NCBI RefSeq assembly: GCF_900753045.1
Contig: NZ_CAADXO010000035.1
Span: forward strand, 1-15,993
Direction of reading: 5' to 3'
Origin: an uncultured Phascolarctobacterium sp.
Lineage (GTDB): Bacteria; Bacillota; Negativicutes; Acidaminococcales; Acidaminococcaceae
Length of the DNA: 15,993 nt
Part shown: positions 1-6,091 of the stretch, in pieces
How the letters are laid out: the number at the start of each line of letters is the position of its first letter
How positions within the stretch are numbered: the stretch's first letter is position 1
Program-made: the position numbers and the translations under genes
The notes under the pieces: model-generated
Database searches by the model: none
Seen by the model: the letters and a program-made list of their open reading frames with translations, nothing else
What the model was told of the DNA's origin: nothing

Positions 1-147
1 GAAATGTATGATAAATTTGAGGCAGCAGCAAAGCGCTGCCGCCAAGGCTTATGGTCACAGGAAAAAATTGAAAAGCCTTGGGATTATCGCCAAAATCTTG
101 CTAAAAGGAGACAAAGCAATGTTCATAAAGACCTTTTCCAAGCCTGA
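1..147 (+). CDS. Thermonuclease (SNase-like) family protein, C-terminal end only
   Basis: Reading frame 1 is open from the window edge to a TGA at 145-147 and encodes about 48 residues. The stretch A-A-A-K-R-C-R-Q-G-L-W followed shortly by K-P-W-D-Y-R matches the C-terminal signature of staphylococcal-nuclease-like proteins (a cluster of basic residues, GLW, then PW-x-[YW]-R), which forms the last helix of the OB-fold nuclease. These enzymes are Ca-dependent, usually secreted or surface nucleases cutting DNA and RNA. The active-site Arg/Glu residues lie upstream of the window, so activity cannot be judged. The tail after PWDYR is about 20 residues, basic and low-complexity. The next ORF starts inside this tail with its own Shine-Dalgarno. 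Assignment is from motif recognition only; the 5' end is cut by the window. Confidence 0.72.
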   Translation, partial: EMYDKFEAAAKRCRQGLWSQEKIEKPWDYRQNLAKRRQSNVHKDLFQA

Positions 148-442
148 TTACCCATCCGATCTGGAGCTGACGGACAACACGCTCGATGAAATTGCTTACG
201 AAGATAACCATTGGGATTACATGAACCGCTTCCCTGATTACATCAACAGCGATACCATTACCAGCCTTGTTTACGAAACCGGTGACTGGTACTTTTATAC
301 TAATGATAAATACGTAGACCATTACTTTGTCCTGGCCTTTGTCAACTGGTCCAAAATGCCGGTCATCCTTTCCATGTGCGAAACGGAAGCAGAAGAGCAG
401 GAGCATATAAGGCTACTGGCTATAGAACTGAACAATAAATAA
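119..442 (+). CDS. Small acidic protein of unknown function
   Basis: I do not recognise this 107-residue protein. The ATG at 119 is chosen because AAAGGAG (104-110) lies 8 nt upstream; an in-frame ATG at 8 has no comparable site and would run through the upstream nuclease frame. The protein is acidic and rich in Asp, Glu, Tyr and Trp (for example W-D-Y-M and G-D-W-Y-F-Y). It has no signal peptide and no convincing membrane segment; the most hydrophobic stretch, around residues 66-84, is short and contains Trp and Lys. It overlaps the upstream SNase-like gene by 29 nt, so translation is probably coupled and the two are likely co-transcribed. An intrinsic terminator follows directly. The acidic character beside a nuclease could suggest a partner or inhibitor, but that is speculation from context. 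Confidence 0.6.
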   Translation: MFIKTFSKPDYPSDLELTDNTLDEIAYEDNHWDYMNRFPDYINSDTITSLVYETGDWYFYTNDKYVDHYFVLAFVNWSKMPVILSMCETEAEEQEHIRLLAIELNNK

Positions 443-443
443 T

Positions 444-490
444 AAAATGCTCCGCCTACCCTAAAAAAAGAGTAAGCGGAGCATTTTTAT
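444..490 (+). terminator. Intrinsic terminator after the small acidic ORF
   Basis: The arms 444-459 and 472-487 pair over 15 of 16 positions (core GCTCCGC/GCGGAGC, one mismatch). The last pairs are A-T, so the 3' arm runs into a T tract (484-488). It begins 2 nt after the stop codon of the preceding ORF and closes the plus-strand unit. Confidence 0.85.
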
Positions 491-671
491 TGTTGACAAA
501 ATTAAGTTAAGTAACTACCCAACCAATTATTTATCTGCCGTATTACTCAGATAAATTATATGATAAACGCAAGCAGGATAAACTATCTTCAAATTTGTCC
601 TGCTTATTTTTTTGCTTTAGGGGGTGAGTAAAAAGGCAAAAAAAGCCATTAGTATAGTGAGAACACAAATC
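491..671. other. Noncoding stretch between the acidic ORF and the IS200 element
   Basis: This AT-rich stretch holds no credible gene. Its contents are an isolated TTGACA hexamer (493-498), the second terminator (571-613) and a purine-rich segment (617-660) directly before the IS end. A short open frame starting with GTG at 624 runs into the IS hairpins and is not believable as a gene. Confidence 0.5.
571..613 (+). terminator. Second plus-strand terminator-like hairpin
   Basis: The arms AAGCAGGA (571-578) and TCCTGCTT (598-605) are perfectly complementary and are followed by ATTTTTTT (606-613), a classical intrinsic terminator. It lies about 85 nt after the first terminator with no ORF between. 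It is either a backup terminator or the end of an unannotated short transcript. A TTGACA at 493-498 is a possible -35 element, but I see no well-placed -10. Confidence 0.6.
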
Positions 672-674
672 ATG

Positions 675-803
675 ACCACCCGTCAAACGGGTGGTTTGAC
701 GACGGGCTATAAGCCCTTAATACTAGCCAGCGCCTCAAGACGCTGGCTTTCACTTTGTTCAAGCCACATTGCACTTTTCTCTTTCGCTGCCCCTGTCAGG
801 GGC
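675..803 (-). repeat. Four-hairpin 3' tail of the IS200 element
   Basis: Between the tnpA stop and the right end there are four consecutive short hairpins: 789-803 (six-bp stem, loop GTC), 725-748 (AGCCAGCG/CGCTGGCT), 704-716 (GGGCT-ATA-AGCCC) and 675-695 (nine-bp perfect stem ACCACCCGT/ACGGGTGGT with loop CAA). The last is the transposase-recognition type hairpin at the right end. The others would form a highly structured 3' untranslated region of the tnpA mRNA. Confidence 0.7.
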
Positions 804-813
804 GTTTTGAATA

Positions 814-1272
814 CTAGTTACCCTTAAAAGGGTCTTCGTACTCTTTTACACTTAACTTGTCTAAAGCTATATCGTGCTTTTCTTGTTCCGCAATATATTT
901 CTTTACGGTGGCTTCATTTAGACCTACTGTAGATGCGTAGTAACCTTCTGCCCAAAAATGTCTATTGCCAAACTTATACTTTAAATTTGCGTGTTTATCA
1001 AACATTTGAAGCGCTGACTTTCCTTTAAGATAGCCTATAAATGTCGATACTGCAATTTTAGGCGGAATACTAAGTAGCATATGCACATGATCAGGCATCA
1101 TATGACCTTCGATAATTTCTACACCCTTGTACGAACATAACCGTTTAAAAATTTCTATTAAATCCTCACGGTATTGATTATAAATGATTTTTCGTCTATA
1201 CTTAGGTGTAAAGACTATATGATATTTGCATACCCACTTTGAATGCGATAATTCGTTAGTTTTATTTGCCAT
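814..1272 (-). CDS. tnpA: IS200/IS605 family transposase TnpA (HUH/Y1 tyrosine transposase)
   Basis: This 152-residue protein matches the usual length and layout of IS200 TnpA. The N-terminus contains W-V-C-K-Y-H-I-V-F-T-P-K-Y-R-R, typical of the family. The HUH metal-binding motif is H62-V63-H64 within P-D-H-V-H-M-L. The catalytic tyrosine is Y126 in K-Y-I-A-E-Q, preceded by Y-Y-A-S-T-V-G, so the active site is complete. Such enzymes act as dimers and move the element as single-stranded DNA by peel-and-paste, preferentially at replication forks. The ATG at 1272 is preferred over a TTG 84 nt upstream because it gives the standard N-terminus and has AAAGGA 11 nt before it. That Shine-Dalgarno is locked inside a long leader hairpin, which should keep expression very low. 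Confidence 0.93.
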   Translation of the reverse strand: MANKTNELSHSKWVCKYHIVFTPKYRRKIIYNQYREDLIEIFKRLCSYKGVEIIEGHMMPDHVHMLLSIPPKIAVSTFIGYLKGKSALQMFDKHANLKYKFGNRHFWAEGYYASTVGLNEATVKKYIAEQEKHDIALDKLSVKEYEDPFKGN

Positions 1273-1273
1273 T

Positions 1274-1340
1274 AATACGTCATTCCTTTCTTTGCAATAG
1301 TGACTTGAACACTTACTATTGTATATCGGAATGACGTATT
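1274..1340 (-). promoter_or_regulatory. Leader hairpin sequestering the tnpA ribosome binding site
   Basis: AATACGTCATTCC (1274-1286) is perfectly complementary over 13 bp to 1328-1340. Inside it CAATAGT (1295-1301) pairs with ACTATTG (1315-1321). In the tnpA transcript the GGA core of the Shine-Dalgarno (complement of 1284-1286) is in the outer stem, two codons from the ATG. Established knowledge: IS200 TnpA is translationally repressed by such a 5' stem-loop. On the plus strand the same stem is followed by a T run (1339-1343), so it could also stop antisense transcription. Confidence 0.75.
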
Positions 1341-1388
1341 TTTGTATAACAATCAATGCGCACCCGCATAGCGGGTGGTTCTGTGTGA

Positions 1389-1443
1389 AGCACTATCTCA
1401 TTTCTTTGAAAAGAATTTCGATAGCGCTCCACGGGCTAAAGCC
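1389..1443. repeat. Structured stretch abutting the IS200 left end
   Basis: AGCACTATC (1389-1397) pairs with GATAGCGCT (1420-1428) at 8 of 9 positions. Between them is TTCTTT-GA-AAAGAA (1402-1415), and beyond them a small GGCT-AA-AGCC hairpin (1434-1443). This looks like part of a mobile-element end, either an extension of this IS200 or a relic of another insertion. The loop before it (1378-1388) shows nothing further. Confidence 0.35.
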
Positions 1444-1446
1444 ACA

Positions 1447-1488
1447 TAAAACAACCGCTTAAGCGCTTTCCCCAAGCACCTAAGCGGT
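1447..1488 (-). terminator. Intrinsic terminator of the yggS-to-phosphatase operon
   Basis: ACCGCTTA (1454-1461) and TAAGCGGT (1481-1488) form the outer stem. The inner bases extend it to about 15 bp (with wobbles) around a five-nt loop. On the minus strand it is followed by TTGTTTTAT. It lies 15 nt beyond the phosphatase stop codon, which ends at 1504. Confidence 0.85.
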
Positions 1489-1503
1489 CATTCACAGCCT
1501 TAT

Positions 1504-2172
1504 TCACTTCTCATACTTAAACTCAAACACGCCAAAGCCCTTTCCCTGCGTCAGATGACTTACGTCATTCAGGCGGAAAACAGCATGCTCATGCCATTTG
1601 TTAATCCCCAGAACAGTTACGCTGGCAGGCTGCACATCAACCGAAAAGTTAAACGCCGCCACCTGCTGCATATCCATTCCCAGCCAACGGAAAATAATAT
1701 TCTGAATCGTGCCCTTATGCGCAACAATCAGCAGATTTTCCTTATCGACATCCGCACAATGCCACAGACCGTGTACATTACGGCGATAGAACTCATTGCG
1801 CGTTTCACCGCCGGGATAGTTGCGGTGATCCAGCTCCTGCTCGGAAGCAGGCTTGCAAAAATGCTTCTTGGCCTCTTCCTCGGTCATGCCGGCAGCAATG
1901 CCGTTATTCTTTTCCCTCAGGAACCGGCAATGCTCTATTTCGCCCTTAAAGCCAAGCTCCTCGGCAATAATCTGCGCCGATGCGGAAGCGCGCTGCAAAT
2001 CACTTGCCAGAATCCGCAGCTTGCAATTACGTCCGGCAAAATCCTTTGCCAGCTTTACCGCAGCTGCCTTTATCTGCGCTCTTCCCTTTTCGGTCAGCTG
2101 TGAATCCGTCCAGCCGCCGGTCAATCTTTGCGTATGATGCGTTGCTTCACCATGCCTCACTAAGATAATCAT
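1504..2172 (-). CDS. Histidine phosphatase family protein (phosphoglycerate mutase-like)
   Basis: This 222-residue protein carries the branch-1 histidine phosphatase core. L-V-R-H-G-E-A at residues 4-10 holds the phospho-accepting His7. S-D-L-Q-R-A (about 58-63) supplies the second arginine, F-L-R-E near 84-87 the acid region, and V-A-H-K-G around 150-154 the second catalytic His. The usual HGG is HKG here. Substrates in this family range from phosphoglycerate to cobalamin and nucleotide intermediates, so no specific reaction is assigned. The ATG at 2172 is chosen over the adjacent ATG at 2175 because GGAGG (complement of 2180-2184) is then 7 rather than 4 nt away. It is the last gene of the operon, starting 14 nt after the divIVA stop. 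Confidence 0.88.
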   Translation of the reverse strand: MIILVRHGEATHHTQRLTGGWTDSQLTEKGRAQIKAAAVKLAKDFAGRNCKLRILASDLQRASASAQIIAEELGFKGEIEHCRFLREKNNGIAAGMTEEEAKKHFCKPASEQELDHRNYPGGETRNEFYRRNVHGLWHCADVDKENLLIVAHKGTIQNIIFRWLGMDMQQVAAFNFSVDVQPASVTVLGINKWHEHAVFRLNDVSHLTQGKGFGVFEFKYEK

Positions 2173-2186
2173 CATTCAGCCTCCGA

Positions 2187-3005
2187 CTATTCTTCGTTAT
2201 GACTGGCATAGTTTTTGAGCAGCTCAACCTGCGTTTCCAGCAGATGCAGCATATTTTTACGATGCAGCGCCGCCTTTTTCACCTGCTCGTTATAAGCCTG
2301 TTCGGCCATAGCAGCCTTGGCGTCAGCTTCAAAAATAATTTTACGGCTGCGTTCCTCCGCATCCCCCACCAGTTTACGATATTTAGTATTTGCATCCAGC
2401 ATCATTCTGCCGGCTTCGCTGCGTGCATCCTCCAACAGCTTGTTAGCCTCGCTGGCAGCGCTGTTGGCACGCTTCTTGCAGACATCTTCCGTAGTAACAC
2501 GCAGCTTTTCTGCATCCACCTCGGCACTGCTGCGCAGCTTTTCTGCGTAGGATTTAGCTTCCTCGCGCAGCTTATTGCATTCAGCCATCGCTGCCTGCAG
2601 CATGTTATCGGTTTTGTTTTTCGTCTGATTATACAAATCCTCGGCATGCGCCATGGTATCATCGTGCAGCTTCTGCGCCGCAGCCTTCGCTTCGCTCAGC
2701 TGCTGCTCGCACTTCACTGCCGTTTCCTTCTCCAGCAGCGCCGCCTTCTTTTCGCTGGCGTTCTTCACCTCATCAGCGGTTTCCTGCGCCACCGCCAAAG
2801 TGCTCTGCATGGTAGCCTCCATCTGCTGATAATATTCCAGCTTGGAGCTGACACGCTCGATAGTTTCCTTCTGCTCCAGGTTATCCAGATAAAGGTATTC
2901 GTATTCCTTAATCAGCTTGGCAAGAAACTTGTCTACTTCTTCTACCTCATAGCCACGAAAACCCTTGGTAAAAGTTTTTTTCTTTAAATCCTCCGGATTA
3001 AGCAT
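2187..3005 (-). CDS. divIVA: DivIVA domain-containing cell division/polarity protein
   Basis: The N-terminus M-L-N-P-E-D-L followed by F-x-K-G-F-R-G-Y-E-V-E-E-V-D-K-F-L (residues 12-28) is the DivIVA membrane-binding domain. F16-R17 correspond to the residues that insert into curved membrane in Bacillus DivIVA. From about residue 35 to 265 the protein is a long Ala/Glu/Lys-rich coiled coil with many E-A-x-K-L type heptads. At 272 residues it is longer than Bacillus DivIVA (about 164). DivIVA senses negative curvature and organises septum- and pole-associated proteins. An AGGAGG lies 7 nt before the ATG. It follows ylmH by 11 nt in the conserved order ylmH-divIVA. Whether it acts on Min proteins or other partners is not visible. 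Confidence 0.93.
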   Translation of the reverse strand: MLNPEDLKKKTFTKGFRGYEVEEVDKFLAKLIKEYEYLYLDNLEQKETIERVSSKLEYYQQMEATMQSTLAVAQETADEVKNASEKKAALLEKETAVKCEQQLSEAKAAAQKLHDDTMAHAEDLYNQTKNKTDNMLQAAMAECNKLREEAKSYAEKLRSSAEVDAEKLRVTTEDVCKKRANSAASEANKLLEDARSEAGRMMLDANTKYRKLVGDAEERSRKIIFEADAKAAMAEQAYNEQVKKAALHRKNMLHLLETQVELLKNYASHNEE

Positions 3006-3016
3006 GGTTTATCCTC

Positions 3017-3802
3017 CTAGATATAACGCTTCAGCGTTACGCTGATGCGTCCTTTTTTAGTAGTGCCGCGGATTTCCTCAATCTCTACCCTTCCACGGCC
3101 GCGGAAGGAAATTACATCGCCCTCATTCACCGGCTGTGCTGCCTTCTTGGCTTCTTTCCAGTTTACCTTAACATTCAGGCTTTTAATTTCATCCGCCATA
3201 CGGCTGCGGCTTACGCCATAGCCTGCCGCTGCCACGGCATCAAGACGCAAATCAGCGACTGTTGCGTTAATCAGCTTAACCTTTTCTTCCTTCTGCAGCA
3301 ATTCCTCGCGAGGAATTTCCGTAAGCGTTACCGGCGCAGAACCGATCTGCGTCAGATTACCGGTAAGATAATTTACCAGCGATTTTTCTACCACAAACTG
3401 CGCTCCCTCAGGCACAAAAACGATATCGCCCAAGGCCTCGCGCTTGCAGCCCGTGCCCATAAACGCCCCCAGAATATCGCGGTGCGACAAATCATAATAG
3501 CGCTTATCCCAGGCCGCCAGGAAATAAGCCATGCCGAAATCCGGCTGACCGTAAAAATCATCGGCAACAAAGGCAGCCTTCACCCTTTCGGCATTACTGA
3601 AGCCGCCGTCGCTTTCCAGACGCACATTTTCGTAGTTCGCCGCAATAATTTCCGCAACGTTATAGGCATGAGGATCAAGAAACTCGCTCACACGGAACTT
3701 GCGTGATTTATTGGCGCCCTCGGCCAAATCCAGCAGCTTGGCCGCCAGCTGTTCGTCACCGCCGGCTTTAAAGTAACGCAGAATTTTCTCTCTGTCTGCC
3801 AT
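3017..3802 (-). CDS. ylmH: YlmH family RNA-binding S4 domain protein
   Basis: The protein has 261 residues, the normal length for YlmH. The N-terminal two-thirds contain the family-typical H-R-D-I-L-G-A-F-M-G-T-G stretch (about 107-118) and F-V-P-E-G-A (about 129-134). The C-terminal part from about residue 182 is an S4 RNA-binding domain (L-R-L-D-A-V-A-A-A-G-Y-G-V-S-R-S-R then an I-K-x-x-x-V-x-V-N-W loop). YlmH binds the 50S subunit; in Bacillus it has been linked to ribosome-associated quality control, overlapping with the tRNA-stabilising RqcP. An AGGGGA lies 8 nt before the ATG, within the end of proC, 3 nt downstream of its stop. The position before divIVA matches other Firmicutes. Confidence 0.9.
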   Translation of the reverse strand: MADREKILRYFKAGGDEQLAAKLLDLAEGANKSRKFRVSEFLDPHAYNVAEIIAANYENVRLESDGGFSNAERVKAAFVADDFYGQPDFGMAYFLAAWDKRYYDLSHRDILGAFMGTGCKREALGDIVFVPEGAQFVVEKSLVNYLTGNLTQIGSAPVTLTEIPREELLQKEEKVKLINATVADLRLDAVAAAGYGVSRSRMADEIKSLNVKVNWKEAKKAAQPVNEGDVISFRGRGRVEIEEIRGTTKKGRISVTLKRYI

Positions 3803-3805
3803 AAA

Positions 3806-4627
3806 TTATTTCCCCTGTAATTCTTTATCTCTTTGCAGCACTGCCTGTACCGCATCATAAAAAGCACCGCGCACGCCATGGTTTTCCAAGGCATGGATAC
3901 CGGCAATAGTCGTGCCGCCGGGGCTTGTTACCTGGTCACGCAGCTGTGCCGGATGCAGGCCGCTTTCTACGCACAGCTTGCCGCTGCCTGCCATTGTCTG
4001 TGCTGCCAGCTTAATAGCCAGCGCACGCGGCAGACCGGCACGCACACCTGCGTCAGCCAGTGCATCGATAATCACAAAGCAATAGCCCGGTCCGCAGCCG
4101 GAAATAGCAGTAATCGCCTGCAATGCTTTTTCATCAACAAATTCTATTTCGCCGCAGCTGCTGAAAATTGCTGCCGCAGTCTGCTTCATCGGCTCGGTTA
4201 CAGCCTCATCGCAGCAGATGGCAGTCATGCCTGCGCCTGCTGCCAGCGGAGTGTTCGGCATCGTGCGGACTACCGGGAACCCCGGAGCATAGGCATGCAG
4301 CTGTTCCAGCGTAACGCTGCCCATGATAGAAAGCACCCAGGCATCCTTTTTCATGGCAGCCATCAGCTCTGGCACCAATGCCACCGGTGCTACCTGAGGC
4401 TTAACGGCAAAGATTACCAGATCAGCATCCTTTACTGCCTCTTTATTATCCGTAGTAACATTTACGCCAAAGGCTTCATGCAGACTGCGCGCATGTGCCT
4501 CAGTCGGCTCGCCTACGGTAATCATCTCCGGCGCAATCAAACCGCCACCGATAATTCCCTTGATAATAGCTTTGGCCATAGCGCCGCCGCCGATAAATGC
4601 AATCTTCTTTACTGCTATTTGTCCCAT
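3806..4627 (-). CDS. proC: Pyrroline-5-carboxylate reductase
   Basis: ProC reduces pyrroline-5-carboxylate to L-proline with NAD(P)H, the last step of proline synthesis. The 273-residue length is standard. The N-terminal Rossmann motif is F-I-G-G-G-A-M-A (residues 11-18), the middle has the V-V-R-T-M-P-N-T-P motif, and the C-terminal dimerisation domain holds the P5CR signature around L-R-D-Q-V-T-S-P-G-G-T-T (about 230-241). The ATG at 4627 is preceded by GAGGGGA with 8-nt spacing and overlaps the sepF 3' end by 13 nt, implying coupled translation. Its place between sepF and ylmH is where Bacillus has the YggT-like ylmG. Elsewhere proC is a frequent neighbour of yggS. Confidence 0.96.
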   Translation of the reverse strand: MGQIAVKKIAFIGGGAMAKAIIKGIIGGGLIAPEMITVGEPTEAHARSLHEAFGVNVTTDNKEAVKDADLVIFAVKPQVAPVALVPELMAAMKKDAWVLSIMGSVTLEQLHAYAPGFPVVRTMPNTPLAAGAGMTAICCDEAVTEPMKQTAAAIFSSCGEIEFVDEKALQAITAISGCGPGYCFVIIDALADAGVRAGLPRALAIKLAAQTMAGSGKLCVESGLHPAQLRDQVTSPGGTTIAGIHALENHGVRGAFYDAVQAVLQRDKELQGK

Positions 4628-5178
4628 GGATTATTTCCCCTCTCGTCAAGCTCGTGCTCTTCGCCCGCATCTATATCTACGTTTTTCGGGGCGCAGATAA
4701 CAATATTGCGGCCCAGCTTTTTCATGCTGCCGCCGATAGCATAAACAGTACCACTGATAAAATCGGTCATACGCTTGGCAACAACATTATCCGTCTTATC
4801 GTAATTAACAACCACAGCCTGATTATCACGCAGATAATCGGCAATCTTAGGAGAATCATTGAAATCGACAGGCTCCAACAGCACAACCGTCATCAGCTTG
4901 TCGGCAATAGGCAGGTTAATGGTTTTGCTGCCCATTTTTTCATTTTTAACCGGCTCCGGCTTTGCTGCCGAACTTTTAAAGTTCAAAATGGATTTGCGTT
5001 CACGCTTAGGCTCCTCTGCCGGTGCTGCAGCGGCAGGCTCCTTGCTGCCGAAGAAACGCTTCTTGGGTTTAGCCGGCTCCTGCTCGGTCTTGGCAGGCTT
5101 CTGCTCCACTTCTTCTTCGATGATTTCTTCCTCGTCATAAAGACTTAATGCATTCATGATTTTATCAATAATATTCAT
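4615..5178 (-). CDS. sepF: Cell division protein SepF
   Basis: SepF anchors and bundles FtsZ at the septum. This 187-residue protein shows the full layout: an N-terminal amphipathic membrane-binding helix (M-N-I-I-D-K-I-M-N-A-L-S-L), an acidic then Pro/Ala/Lys-rich disordered linker (residues 15-80), and a C-terminal globular domain from about 83. That domain contains the conserved D-F-x-D-x-x-x-I-x-D-Y-L-R core, the F-I-S-G-T-V-Y-A-I-G-G region and the L-G-R-N-I-V-I-C-A-P-K-N-V strand typical of SepF. The linker is longer than in Bacillus. It starts 24 nt after the yggS stop with only a weak GGTGA Shine-Dalgarno. proC overlaps its 3' end. Confidence 0.95.
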   Translation of the reverse strand: MNIIDKIMNALSLYDEEEIIEEEVEQKPAKTEQEPAKPKKRFFGSKEPAAAAPAEEPKRERKSILNFKSSAAKPEPVKNEKMGSKTINLPIADKLMTVVLLEPVDFNDSPKIADYLRDNQAVVVNYDKTDNVVAKRMTDFISGTVYAIGGSMKKLGRNIVICAPKNVDIDAGEEHELDERGNNPWDK

Positions 5179-5202
5179 TACGTCACCAACCTTATCTATG
5201 TC

Positions 5203-5904
5203 TTAAAATTTCAGACTATAATCACGCTGTCCGAACAAGGCTGTGCCTACACGCACAATATTGGCACCTTCTTCAATCGCAATTGTGTAATCGTTGCTCA
5301 TACCCATGGACAGGATATCCGCCTGCGGATACTGCTGCTTTAAGCGGGCGAACGCACGGTAGCCTGCCGCAAATACAGGTCTTGTCTGCTCAATATCTTC
5401 GCATTTTTGGGCAATAACCATCAGCCCGCGCAGACGCACATGCTTGTATTCGGGCAGCTTCGGCAGCAGCGCCAGATAATCCTCTTTATCCAAGCCGGAC
5501 TTCTGCTCCTCATGGGCAATATTCAGCTGCAAAAGAATATCCTGCACCTTACCGATGCGTTCTGCCTCCTTATCAACCGCAGCCAGCAAATGCTCGCTGT
5601 CTACCGATTCAATAAGGTCAAACAAAGCAACTGCCTGACGTGCCTTATTTGTCTGCAGATGGCCGATAAGATGCCAGTAGCCGTGTTTGCCCAAGGCCTC
5701 CTGCTTATGCTTAGCCTCCTGCACGCGGTTTTCGCCTACGTTGGCAATGCCCAAGGCTTCGATATCTGTAATAATTTCGGGCGGATGATTTTTCGTAACC
5801 GCCACCAGCGTTACCTTATCTCCTGTGAGCAGGTCTTTATTTTTACGCTGGTCCAAAGCAGTCGCTATCTGCTCCTGAACCTGCTTTAAATTATCAGCTA
5901 ACAA
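5203..5904 (-). CDS. yggS: YggS family PLP-binding protein (PLP homeostasis protein)
   Basis: YggS/PLPBP proteins bind pyridoxal phosphate without known catalysis and buffer B6 and amino-acid pools. The 233-residue length fits the single-domain alanine-racemase-like barrel. The PLP-binding lysine is K38 in L-V-A-V-T-K-N, followed by G-E-N-R-V-Q-E-A (the N-N/R-V-Q-E family motif). The C-terminus has L-S-M-G-M-S-N-D-Y and V-R-V-G-T-A-L-F-G, the phosphate-binding loops. The start is a TTG at 5904: a G-rich Shine-Dalgarno (complement of 5913-5918) lies 8 nt upstream, and there is no in-frame ATG near it. It is the first gene of the operon, so the ylmD gene that often precedes it is absent here. 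Confidence 0.94.
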   Translation of the reverse strand: MLADNLKQVQEQIATALDQRKNKDLLTGDKVTLVAVTKNHPPEIITDIEALGIANVGENRVQEAKHKQEALGKHGYWHLIGHLQTNKARQAVALFDLIESVDSEHLLAAVDKEAERIGKVQDILLQLNIAHEEQKSGLDKEDYLALLPKLPEYKHVRLRGLMVIAQKCEDIEQTRPVFAAGYRAFARLKQQYPQADILSMGMSNDYTIAIEEGANIVRVGTALFGQRDYSLKF

Positions 5905-5988
5905 TGTATTTGCCCCCCAATTCTCAGCAAAATGATTTGTGGCAAAGATTCTGCTTTTTATTATGCTTTAAAAGCTCTTTATCTTTAT

Positions 5989-6017
5989 ATTTTAGCATAC
6001 GTGTAAACCATTGTCAC
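5989..6017 (-). promoter_or_regulatory. Promoter of the yggS-sepF-proC-ylmH-divIVA operon
   Basis: On the minus strand the -35 is GTGACA (complement of 6012-6017), then a 17-nt spacer, then the -10 TAAAAT (complement of 5989-5994). TGC directly before the -10 gives an extended -10. It predicts a leader of roughly 78 nt before the TTG of yggS, in which I see no strong structure. Confidence 0.75.
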
Positions 6018-6021
6018 GAAT

Positions 6022-6062
6022 AAAAACAACAAAGAGCTGCCGCACAAAAGTGCAGCAGCTCT
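6022..6062 (-). terminator. Intrinsic terminator of the acyl-CoA dehydrogenase unit
   Basis: Arms 6033-6045 and 6050-6062 pair at 12 of 13 positions (core GAGCTGC/GCAGCTC) around an AAAA loop. On the minus strand it is followed by a T-rich tail (TTGTTGTTTTTA). It lies 30 nt past the gene's stop and directly upstream of the yggS promoter. Confidence 0.88.
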
Positions 6063-6091
6063 CAATAAATTTATCTTCGTTATGATAGCTA

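Larger units (their letters stand above)
672..1382 (-). mobile_element. IS200/IS605-family insertion sequence, single-gene IS200 type
   Basis: The element is about 0.7 kb, the usual size for IS200-type elements that carry only tnpA. It has no terminal inverted repeats. Instead each end carries a subterminal hairpin whose 5' arm on the minus strand begins ACCACCCG: one at 675-695 downstream of tnpA (right end) and one at 1361-1377 upstream (left end). This is the form recognised as single-stranded DNA by Y1 HUH transposases. No tnpB gene is present. The element is visibly AT-richer than the flanking chromosomal genes and sits between two transcription units that converge on it. Exact ends are approximate, because these elements make no target duplication that would mark them; a structured stretch at 1389-1443 could also belong to it. 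Confidence 0.8.

Noticed and set aside
8..118. Extended start of the acidic ORF at the ATG at 8
   Set aside because: The region is better explained by the SNase-like frame, which has a clear C-terminal family signature, and the ATG at 8 has no good Shine-Dalgarno.
624..827. Open plus-strand frame of 67 codons starting at a GTG
   Set aside because: It runs across the hairpins of the IS200 right end, has a composition dictated by the palindromes, and resembles no protein family. It looks like a by-product of the structured tail.
1273..1356. N-terminal extension of TnpA from a TTG at 1356
   Set aside because: The extra 28 residues are not part of the family, and the frame would cross the regulatory hairpin. 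The ATG at 1272 has a Shine-Dalgarno and gives the standard N-terminus.
3806..4627. ComER, the ProC-like protein of competence loci
   Set aside because: The complete P5CR signature and the position in the yggS-sepF operon, far from comEA/comEC, favour a true ProC.
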